Assembly: GCA_009774175.1 (NCBI GenBank)
Contig: VSNG01000051.1
Coordinates: forward strand, 1 to 5,989
From: Lachnospiraceae bacterium
GTDB taxonomy: Bacteria; Bacillota; Clostridia; Lachnospirales; Lachnospiraceae
DNA length: 5,989 bases
Direction of reading: 5' to 3'
This document shows positions 1 through 4,761 of this stretch, piece after piece (the first letter of the stretch is position 1; each line of letters begins with the position of its first letter). A program made the position numbers and the translations under genes. The notes beneath the pieces were generated by a model. The model worked only from the letters and a program-made list of their open reading frames with translations, did no database searches and was not told the DNA's origin.

Positions 1-1
1 G

Positions 2-67
2 TGCAAGAACCAGTTTAATGTCTACAAATCAAGGGAAAAGAAGAAAGGAAACAAAAGAGATGATTGA
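2..67 (+). CDS. Possible 3' end of an upstream gene (partial, unidentified)
   Basis: One frame is open from the left edge to a TGA at 65-67 and encodes a lysine/arginine-rich tail ending in YKSREKKKGNKRDD. Its stop overlaps the start region of the next gene (ATG at 60-62), an arrangement typical of translationally coupled genes in conjugative elements. The basic, disordered-looking tail would suit the C-terminus of a relaxase- or primase-like protein, but 21 codons identify nothing. A second frame ends in TAA at 16-18, so the upstream gene could equally end there. The sequence left of the window would settle it. Confidence 0.35.
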   Translation, partial: CKNQFNVYKSREKKKGNKRDD

Positions 68-578
68 AAACAGGAATGTAAATATCATAACCGATGCGGA
101 CGGTAAAAAGCTGGTCTTGATTAACGATATCCGTTTCAAGGGCAAACGTCAGATTGACTGGGATGATGTAAAGCAGTATCTCGAAGGATATGTCGGGGAC
201 TATTACGAGATTGAGGAAAATGCGGAACGCATTTATATCGGAAATGAACTTCCCGAAGAATATACGGAATCAGAAAGCCGAAAAAGCCTTATGGGTGCAA
301 ATGCAAAAGCGAAGGCAAATGCCGCTACTGCGATACCGGAGCTGATCCAGATATCATCTAACCCGGCTTTTGAAGAAAACCGCAAGGAAAAACACAATAA
401 AAACGCAAAATACGGCTGGTACAGGTATGATGTCCGTTTTGCCCTCCCGGTTTATGAGGAAAATACGCTTGTAAGATACAATATCTTCCATGCCCGGCTT
501 TTGATTAACCATGCTGAAAATGGCAGGAAATATCTGTATGATATTTTGGCAGTAAAAAAAGAAACGAGCAAGCCGTAA
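60..578 (+). CDS. LPD3-like (large polyvalent-protein-associated domain) protein
   Basis: This 172-residue protein resembles the domain called large polyvalent-protein-associated domain 3, found in very large multi-domain proteins of phages and conjugative elements and also as short stand-alone proteins. Recognisable parts are LINDIRFKGKRQIDWDDVKQYL (residues about 20-41, quoted in two pieces: LINDIRFKGKR and QIDWDDVKQYL), the YYEIEE...IYIG strand pair (48-61), an Ala/Lys-rich helix MGANAKAKANAATAIPELIQ (78-97), and the C-terminal core KYGWYRYDVRFALPVYEE (117-134) followed by YLYDILAVKKET (158-169). The molecular activity of this domain is not established to my knowledge; a role in the biology of the transferring element is inferred from family context. 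I chose ATG 60 because AAAGGA lies about 10 bases upstream. The alternative ATG at 18 adds 14 residues of low-complexity Lys/Arg sequence and has no ribosome binding site. The gene looks AT-richer than the right half of the window. There is no signal peptide or membrane segment. Confidence 0.65.
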   Translation: MIENRNVNIITDADGKKLVLINDIRFKGKRQIDWDDVKQYLEGYVGDYYEIEENAERIYIGNELPEEYTESESRKSLMGANAKAKANAATAIPELIQISSNPAFEENRKEKHNKNAKYGWYRYDVRFALPVYEENTLVRYNIFHARLLINHAENGRKYLYDILAVKKETSKP

Positions 579-613
579 CAAGATGTACGGTGAAAACCCA
601 TTTCTTATTGTCA

Positions 614-642
614 ATAATAAGCCATTTTTCAATTTCTGTCAA
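614..642 (-). promoter_or_regulatory. Sigma-A-type promoter pointing into the LPD3-like gene (antisense)
   Basis: On the minus strand the sequence reads TTGACA (642-637), 17 bases, then TATTAT (619-614). That is a perfect -35 box, ideal spacing and a 5/6 match to the -10 consensus. Transcription would start near 605-608 and run leftward, antisense to the LPD3-like gene ending at 578. No credible minus-strand gene follows. The 92-codon minus ORF here (632-354) begins upstream of the predicted start and is a shadow. AT-rich sequence can produce such matches by chance, hence moderate confidence. Confidence 0.45.
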
Positions 643-693
643 TCCCCAATTTTGATTTTTTCAGAATACCGCCATTGGCATTTTAAATGCAAT

Positions 694-712
694 GGGGGAA
701 CTTTGTTCCCCC
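694..712. repeat. Perfect 8-bp hairpin (GGGGGAAC-TTT-GTTCCCCC)
   Basis: An 8-base perfect inverted repeat with a 3-base loop. It is not followed by a run of T on either strand, so it is not a standard intrinsic terminator. It overlaps by a few bases an imperfect dyad around GCATTTTAAATGC and lies 12 bases from the large inverted repeat, so it may belong to the same structured region. Confidence 0.7.
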
Positions 713-724
713 TTAACCACTCCA

Positions 725-804
725 TAGCATGAGGCGCAGATGATGTCAAGACCGCCGCAGGCGAGGCGGAGCCAGTGTCTTGGCATCATCTGCGCCTCAT
801 GCTA
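725..804. repeat. Large nested inverted repeat (27-base arms) downstream of tnpV
   Basis: The arms at 725-751 (starting TAGCATGAGGCGCAGATGATG) and 778-804 are reverse complements over 27 bases with a single transition, which would be a G-U wobble in plus-strand RNA. The 26-base interior contains a second stem, CCGCC (752-756) with GGCGG (765-769). As DNA or RNA this would fold into an almost continuous hairpin of about 80 nt. No T-run follows on either strand and I see no target-site duplication at the edges. Candidate roles are a transfer origin or recombination site, the end of a hairpin-bounded element, or a bidirectional transcription block between convergent genes. The structure is directly visible; the role is not. 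Confidence 0.85.
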
Positions 805-826
805 CAAAACTTAAAGCAAGGCAACA

Positions 827-1180
827 CTAAAGGGAATATATCAGATCGTGCAGCACTACTTCCTCCGCCCTGCTTTGGATGCTGTTCATCTTTTGCAGCC
901 AGCAGAGCCAGTCATCGGATTTAAGCTGTTCCGTCACGCCCTCTTTTTTAGCCATCTGCCTTACAAGCCTGTCCATCATCTCATTGGATTCTTCATCAAT
1001 CTCCGCAAGGTGCTTCCATAAAGTTTCCGACAAAAGCATATGCGAATAAATGCCCCTGTGGTTTTCTTCTAAAAACCGCTTTCTCATCCGTCCATACTTC
1101 CCGATATGGTATTCCGTTGTATCCGAAAGTTTAAGGTCGGGAATCAGGTAATCGCCTTCCCGATGATATGTAATCTCCAT
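827..1180 (-). CDS. tnpV: TnpV family transposon-encoded protein
   Basis: This 117-residue protein is full length for the TnpV family, named after a gene of the clostridial chloramphenicol-resistance transposon Tn4451 and widespread in mobile elements of gut Clostridia. Family features are the N-terminus MEITYHREGDYLIPDLKL (residues 1-18), the GKYGRMRKRFLEE segment (about 27-39), the LLSETLWKHLAEIDEE helix, and the C-terminal MNSIQSRAEEVVLHDLIY helix. It is predicted to be soluble and mostly helical. Its biochemical role is not established; it is neither a recognised transposase nor a recombinase. I start it at ATG 1180 because AAGGCGG lies 7 bases upstream. The in-frame TTG at 1186 would sit directly against that site and is less likely. 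The gene stands alone, with structured sequence on both sides and no recombinase gene in the window. Confidence 0.85.
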   Translation of the reverse strand: MEITYHREGDYLIPDLKLSDTTEYHIGKYGRMRKRFLEENHRGIYSHMLLSETLWKHLAEIDEESNEMMDRLVRQMAKKEGVTEQLKSDDWLCWLQKMNSIQSRAEEVVLHDLIYSL

Positions 1181-1360
1181 ATACAACCGCCTTTCTTTGT
1201 GCTAAACTGTTTACAGATACGAATAAAAGGATTACCACCTTCTTCCTTTACCACAACATCTGCAAATTTCCATTCACCACAAATGAGCCAGCCGCATATG
1301 TTGTATTTTAGCAGATGCGCATTTCCGCTAAAATACTGCATTTGCCGGAAATGTTTACAT
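1181..1360 (-). other. Leader region of tnpV; probable mobile-element side of the kinase junction
   Basis: This 180-base stretch lies between the start of tnpV and the stop of the kinase gene. It holds the inner arms of the inverted-repeat structure at 1296-1378 and the tnpV ribosome binding site. One minus-strand frame is open (1371-1144, 75 codons) and reads rather protein-like in the middle (GEWKFADVVVKEEGGNPFIR), but it overlaps the start of tnpV out of frame and has no clear ribosome binding site, so I do not call it. A very short ORF, MRLAHLW then stop, begins at the ATG near 1299. I see no well-matched promoter. Confidence 0.5.
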
Positions 1361-1378
1361 CTACAGTTCACAACATAT
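1296..1378. repeat. Nested inverted repeats upstream of tnpV, overlapping the kinase stop
   Basis: The outer arms ATATGTTGT (1296-1304) and ACAACATAT (1370-1378) enclose a second perfect pair, GTATTTTAGC (1303-1312) and GCTAAAATAC (1327-1336). The loop of the inner pair contains the palindrome ATGCGCAT (1315-1322). The outer right arm falls inside the last codons of the kinase gene, so this is either the terminus of the inserted segment or a transcription-control structure between kinase and tnpV. The repeats are visible directly; 9-10 base arms in AT-rich DNA could partly be chance. Confidence 0.5.
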
Positions 1379-2221
1379 CACATCCGGCACATTTCCCCAC
1401 AGCATGATTCCGGTATCGCCGTCCCAATGAGGATCTTCCGGCGTCTGCAGCACCGTCAGTTCCATATTTTCACCGCTTCCGCCGTCAAAAACATCTGCCC
1501 GATACAGTGCCATACCAGACACAACTGCCAAAATACAGACTACAGCACATCCATAAATCCGCTTTTGCTTTTTTCGAAAAAAAGCTTCCCGCACTTCCCT
1601 GACCGACTGATACCTTTTGTTGGGATCCAGGTCGCTGCATTTATGAAGAATCTTCCTGTACCTCCTTCTTCGGAAATCTTCTCCCAAAAGCCGTTCCAGC
1701 GTAATACCGAGAGAATAAATATCCGTCCTTTCATCCGTCTGTGCAAATCCGTACTGTTCCGGCGCCGCATAGCCTCTGGTGCCCAAAAGATGGGTGTCCT
1801 GCTCCTGTTCTTCTTTCGGCATCCTGGCCGCATCAAAATCAATCAGACGGATATGTCCGTCATCCGCCATCATAAGATTAGAGGGTTTAATATCCCGGTG
1901 AATGATTCCCCTCCCGTGCAGATACTCCAGAACGCCGCACAATTCCCCGACCACGCAAAGAAACTGTTTCTCTGATAATTCTGTGCTGCCAAGGGGGGTT
2001 CCTTCAATATATTCCTCTACAACTATAGTGAAATCTTCGGACAAAGCCGTTTCATACACCTTTGGCAGATTGGGATGGGAAAGAGACTGTAACTTTGAGT
2101 AAACCGAATGCTGTCCCTCTAATTTTTTCCGTACAAACCGCCCTTCTCCGGCCTCCTCCTGTACCAGATATATCGTGCCTTTATCGCTCTGTTTCAGTAA
2201 TTTTATCTCCCTGTACCCCAT
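1361..2221 (-). CDS. Membrane-anchored Hanks-type Ser/Thr protein kinase, C-terminal domain truncated
   Basis: A 286-residue protein of the bacterial eukaryotic-like kinase family, expected to phosphorylate Ser/Thr on partner proteins at the cytoplasmic face of the membrane. Visible motifs are an ATP-site lysine in FVRKKL (about 32-33), the catalytic loop HRDIKPSN (108-115), DFD in place of DFG (128-130), GTRGYAAPEQ (147-156) and RTDIYSLG (165-172). The glycine-rich loop is poorly conserved (KQSDKGTIYLV), and I cannot find the usual alpha-C glutamate in the very short segment before HPNLP. A basic stretch (216-221) and a membrane helix (222-240) follow, leaving only about 46 residues outside. 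These include TPEDPHWDGDTGIMLWGNVPD, the beginning of what looks like a fibronectin/Ig-like sandwich, which then breaks off at a TAG. I start at ATG 2221 because AGGAAGGAG ends 9 bases before it and the kinase fold begins there. The in-frame ATG at 2257 overlaps the likely -10 box. Truncation by the adjacent mobile DNA is inferred. Confidence 0.88.
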   Translation of the reverse strand: MGYREIKLLKQSDKGTIYLVQEEAGEGRFVRKKLEGQHSVYSKLQSLSHPNLPKVYETALSEDFTIVVEEYIEGTPLGSTELSEKQFLCVVGELCGVLEYLHGRGIIHRDIKPSNLMMADDGHIRLIDFDAARMPKEEQEQDTHLLGTRGYAAPEQYGFAQTDERTDIYSLGITLERLLGEDFRRRRYRKILHKCSDLDPNKRYQSVREVREAFFRKKQKRIYGCAVVCILAVVSGMALYRADVFDGGSGENMELTVLQTPEDPHWDGDTGIMLWGNVPDVICCEL

Positions 2222-2230
2222 ACTTCCATG

Positions 2231-2261
2231 CTCCTTCCTGATATGATCTGCCATCATTATA
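2231..2261 (-). promoter_or_regulatory. Kinase gene -10 box and strong ribosome binding site
   Basis: On the minus strand TATAAT lies at 2261-2256, just after the T-run of the preceding terminator. The strong site AGGAAGGAG lies at 2239-2231, 9 bases before ATG 2221. The -35 region is weak (TGGTCT at 17-base spacing, overlapping the terminator stem). Transcription would start near 2249, giving a leader of under 30 bases and excluding the longer in-frame start at 2257. Confidence 0.5.
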
Positions 2262-2271
2262 ACTGAAACAG

Positions 2272-2355
2272 AAAAAAAAGACCAGAAAGCCGGGCGTAAG
2301 CTCCTTCCAGAGATAAACGGATCCCTCTGGCGTTCGGCCCCTGTCTTTCTGATCT
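2272..2355 (-). terminator. Rho-independent terminator of the esterase/GH1-ManA unit
   Basis: In minus-strand RNA the base stem AGATCAGAAAG (2355-2345) pairs along all 11 bases with CTTTCTGGTCT (2289-2279), using one U-G pair, and runs directly into eight T residues (2279-2272). The interior extends the hairpin with GCCG/CGGC and a CCAGAG/CTCTGG stem (2330-2325 with 2312-2307) around an AU-rich loop. It begins 26 bases after the stop codon of the GH1-ManA gene. It is longer than a minimal terminator, but I recognise no riboswitch class in it. Confidence 0.85.
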
Positions 2356-2381
2356 TAAAACGCAGTAAATATCTATATTAT

Positions 2382-4685
2382 TCAGATGGCGGATGCAATA
2401 ATCTCCATCTTTCCCTGTAATTCCACTTCACCATATCCACAGGGCAGGATCAAATGATCACCCTTCTGTATCATCTGTCCGTTGATCAGACCGTCTCCCG
2501 CAATCACACTCATAATCAGGAACGGGTGCTCCTGCGGAAAGGAAATCTGATTCGCCACGTCGATTTTCCATACCTTATAATAAGGGCAGTCAATCAACAG
2601 ATTTCTCTGATCCTTCGGCAGATTCGCCGCCTCCTTAACGCTCTCCCCTGTCGGTTTTGCAGGAACCGTGATCACATCGATACTCTGCTCCACATGAAGC
2701 TGTCTGGGCTTTCCGTCCGTCAGTCTGTCATAGTCGTAGACGCGGTAGGTGATATCCGAGTTCTGCTGTGTCTCCAGCAGCATGATGCCGCCCTTGATGG
2801 CGTGAACCGTGCCGGGATCAATCTGAATAAAATCCCCCTTCTTCACAGGCAACTCTCTGATAAAGGCATTCCACCTGCCCTCTCTGATCATGGCCGTCAG
2901 CTCTTCCTTATCCTTTGCGTTGTGGCCGATCACCAGTGCGGAATCCTCCTCACAGTCCAGAATATACCAGCACTCGGTCTTTCCAAGGGACCCGTTTTCA
3001 TGGGCCTTCGCATAAGTGTCGTCGGGATGCACCTGAATGCTTAAATCTGTCTTGGCGTCGATAATCTTCGTCAGCAGCGGAAAACGGTCAAGCCCCGTAT
3101 TGCCAAAGAGCGCCGGCTCCTCCTCCCATAGCTGGGACAAGGTTTTCCCCGCATAAATCCCCTCTTTGATCGTGCAGTCGCCGTTCGGATGGGCGCTGAC
3201 TGCCCAGCACTCCCCCGTGCCTTCTCCGGGAATCTGATAAGGCCAGTCTGTCCCCAGACGCTCCCCGCCCCAGATCATCTGTTTGAACACAGGATTTAAA
3301 AACAGAATCGGTTTCTCCTTTTGGTTCACTGATAACATCGCTCCATTTCCCTCCATTACCTTTTGATACCAGAATGCGGAATCCTTGACAATCCGCTTCT
3401 GGGTCTGAAAATCCACATACACCATGCCGAATCGCTCGGTATATCCTTTATTCCATTCAAAGTTATCCAGAAACGTCCACTGGAAATACCCCCTCACGTC
3501 TACGCCGTCATCCGCCGCCATCTGTAACGCCGACAGATATTTATCCAGAAAGGTGATCCGGTTGGGATCATGAACCCTGCCGTCTGAAGAAACGATGTCG
3601 TGACAGGACATGCCGTTCTCCGTAATGTACAGCGGCAGTTTATATCTGTCATACAGGAATTTCACACCCCAGTACAGGCATTCCGGCGTCACCGGCCATC
3701 CTGCGGCGGTCTTTGGAAATCCTGCCGGTCTGTCCACAAACTCCGGCTCCCCGTCCGCCCCTGCGCGCACCATATAACCATTATAAATATTCTGTCCCAT
3801 AAAATCCAGAGGCTGGGCAATCAGCTCCATGTCCTCCTTCGTAATTTCAGGCAGATACTCTTTGAATTTCGCAAGTCCCTCCTCCGGGTATCTCCCAAGG
3901 AATACCGGGTCTGAAAACCATGCCACATTCCACGTCCAGTTCTCGATCGGATTGTAGAAGGAAAACAGCACCCGTCTGGCCGCCTCGATATCCTCCGGGC
4001 GGTTACTCGCCGGATACGCCATGCCGCAGGTGGGCGCATACCCGACCCTGATCGGCTGCTTCGCATATTTTCGCAGGTTAATCACCGCCCGTCCATGAGC
4101 CCGCAGCGCATTGTGGGTAATCTGGAAGGTATCCCTGACGGGCAGCTTTTTCCCCGGCGCATTGATGCCGTGCAGATGTCCGAGTCCCACGAAGCACTGG
4201 GGCTCGTTAAGGGTAAAAAAATACTCGCACAGATCCGAAAAGTTCTCCGCCACCACCTTCGCATACTCGCCAAACCAGTCGATGATTTCCTCGTTAAGCC
4301 ACCCGCCCCGATCCTGAAGAGCCTGGGGAAGTTCCCAGTGGTACATGGTGATATAGGGCGTAATGCCATTCTTCTTCATTTCCAGAATCATATCCCGGTA
4401 AAGCGCAACGCCTTTCTCATTGACACGTCCCGTTCCCTCCGGCATCAGTCTCGCCCAGTTGATGGAAAAACGGTATGCCTTCACGCCAAGCAGCCGCATC
4501 AGCTTATAGTCGTCCTTGTAACGGTGCATGTGGTCGCAGGACACATAGGCGTCTGTGTGATCAGCGATGCCGCCTTCTTCCGTAAAAGTGTCCCATATCA
4601 TTTTTCCCGCGCCGTCATCAGGATCCTTTCCCTCCACCTGATAGGCGCTGCTCGCCATACCCCAGACAAAATCCTCTCGAAACAT
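2382..4685 (-). CDS. Fusion protein: GH1 beta-glucosidase + class I mannose-6-phosphate isomerase
   Basis: One uninterrupted 767-residue frame carries two full-length enzymes. Residues 1-449 are a GH1 (beta/alpha)8 glycosidase: AYQVEG (14-19), YHWELP (115-120), acid/base Glu161 in TLNEP, nucleophile Glu356 in YITENG, and WTFLDNFEW (403-411). Glu410 at the sugar-O4/O6 position, and the lack of the Ser/Lys/Tyr phosphate pocket of 6-phospho-glycosidases, indicate unphosphorylated substrates such as beta-glucosides, or possibly beta-mannosides. Residues 450-767 are a Bacillus-type ManA (usual length about 315) converting mannose-6-P to fructose-6-P. It has NPVFKQMIWGG (464-474), zinc ligands Gln551/His553 in SIQVHPDD, Glu571 in GKTECWY and His628 in TVHAI, and catalytic Arg648 in ITYRVYDY. 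All key residues of both halves are present, so both should be active in the cytoplasm; no signal peptide is seen. The start ATG 4685 has GGAAGGGAAGG 7 bases upstream. The gene lies 76 bases behind the esterase gene. Such a fusion is unusual; a lost stop codon between once-separate genes is the simple explanation. Confidence 0.92.
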   Translation of the reverse strand: MFREDFVWGMASSAYQVEGKDPDDGAGKMIWDTFTEEGGIADHTDAYVSCDHMHRYKDDYKLMRLLGVKAYRFSINWARLMPEGTGRVNEKGVALYRDMILEMKKNGITPYITMYHWELPQALQDRGGWLNEEIIDWFGEYAKVVAENFSDLCEYFFTLNEPQCFVGLGHLHGINAPGKKLPVRDTFQITHNALRAHGRAVINLRKYAKQPIRVGYAPTCGMAYPASNRPEDIEAARRVLFSFYNPIENWTWNVAWFSDPVFLGRYPEEGLAKFKEYLPEITKEDMELIAQPLDFMGQNIYNGYMVRAGADGEPEFVDRPAGFPKTAAGWPVTPECLYWGVKFLYDRYKLPLYITENGMSCHDIVSSDGRVHDPNRITFLDKYLSALQMAADDGVDVRGYFQWTFLDNFEWNKGYTERFGMVYVDFQTQKRIVKDSAFWYQKVMEGNGAMLSVNQKEKPILFLNPVFKQMIWGGERLGTDWPYQIPGEGTGECWAVSAHPNGDCTIKEGIYAGKTLSQLWEEEPALFGNTGLDRFPLLTKIIDAKTDLSIQVHPDDTYAKAHENGSLGKTECWYILDCEEDSALVIGHNAKDKEELTAMIREGRWNAFIRELPVKKGDFIQIDPGTVHAIKGGIMLLETQQNSDITYRVYDYDRLTDGKPRQLHVEQSIDVITVPAKPTGESVKEAANLPKDQRNLLIDCPYYKVWKIDVANQISFPQEHPFLIMSVIAGDGLINGQMIQKGDHLILPCGYGEVELQGKMEIIASAI
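3336..3354 (-). promoter_or_regulatory. manA: Possible internal translation start for the ManA half
   Basis: Met450 of the fusion (ATG at 3338-3336, minus) lies exactly where a free-standing ManA of 318 residues would begin. GGAGG (3354-3350) sits 11 bases upstream and a second GGAG (3344-3341) only 2 bases upstream. The first is usable though slightly far. Separate isomerase could thus be made besides the fusion, or this may be the fossil ribosome binding site of a once-independent manA. This is inferred from sequence only. Confidence 0.4.
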
Positions 4686-4761
4686 ATGTATACCTTCCCT
4701 TCCTTTCTATTTCGCTTCCCTGATATCTTTCTTTTATGAGACCGATAATTAGTTGGTCACT
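4686..4761 (-). other. Short intergenic region between esterase and GH1-ManA genes
   Basis: Seventy-six bases with no T-run terminator. The only dyad is a weak GACC/GGTC pair (about 4741-4759). The purine-rich ribosome binding site of the fusion gene (AGGAAGGGAAGG, about 4703-4692) is here. Same strand, close spacing and lack of a terminator suggest the two genes are co-transcribed. Confidence 0.5.

Larger units (their letters stand above)
579..826. other. Non-coding gap with structured DNA between LPD3-like gene and tnpV
   Basis: No convincing gene lies here; the two flanking genes converge on it. The gap holds a minus-strand promoter-like sequence (614-642), a small imperfect hairpin around GCATTTTAAATGC (672-695), a perfect short hairpin (694-712) and the large nested inverted repeat (725-804), each listed separately or described here. 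The concentration of dyad symmetry in under 250 bases suggests an end or transfer region of a mobile element, or a bidirectional transcription barrier, rather than ordinary spacer. This interpretation is inference. Confidence 0.6.

Noticed and set aside
18..59. Earlier start of the LPD3-like gene at ATG 18
   Set aside because: No ribosome binding site precedes it and the extra 14 residues are low-complexity Lys/Arg; ATG 60 has AAAGGA at a suitable distance.
354..632. 92-codon minus-strand frame opposite the LPD3-like gene
   Set aside because: Its start lies upstream of the predicted transcription start of the minus promoter, and it is antisense to a recognised gene.
694..712. GGGGGAAC/GTTCCCCC hairpin as an intrinsic terminator
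   Set aside because: No T-run follows on either strand, so it is recorded only as a hairpin.
1106..1975. 289-codon plus-strand frame opposite the kinase
   Set aside because: It is antisense to a clearly recognised kinase, its translation has no family-like features, and it is explained as a shadow frame.
2222..2257. Longer kinase start at ATG 2257
   Set aside because: It overlaps the likely -10 box TATAAT, lacks a ribosome binding site, and the extra 12 residues precede the natural beginning of the kinase fold.
2272..2355. Terminator hairpin as part of a riboswitch for the kinase
   Set aside because: I matched no known riboswitch core; the 11-bp base stem with T8 right after the GH1-ManA stop is adequately explained as a terminator.
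3339..4685. GH1 domain as a 6-phospho-beta-glucosidase (PTS partner)
   Set aside because: The phosphate-pocket residues of that subgroup are absent; the segment reads FLDNFEW...YTERFG, as in ordinary beta-glucosidases.
4095..4739. 214-codon plus-strand frame opposite the GH1 region
   Set aside because: Shadow of the GH1 coding strand; no start signals or recognisable motifs.
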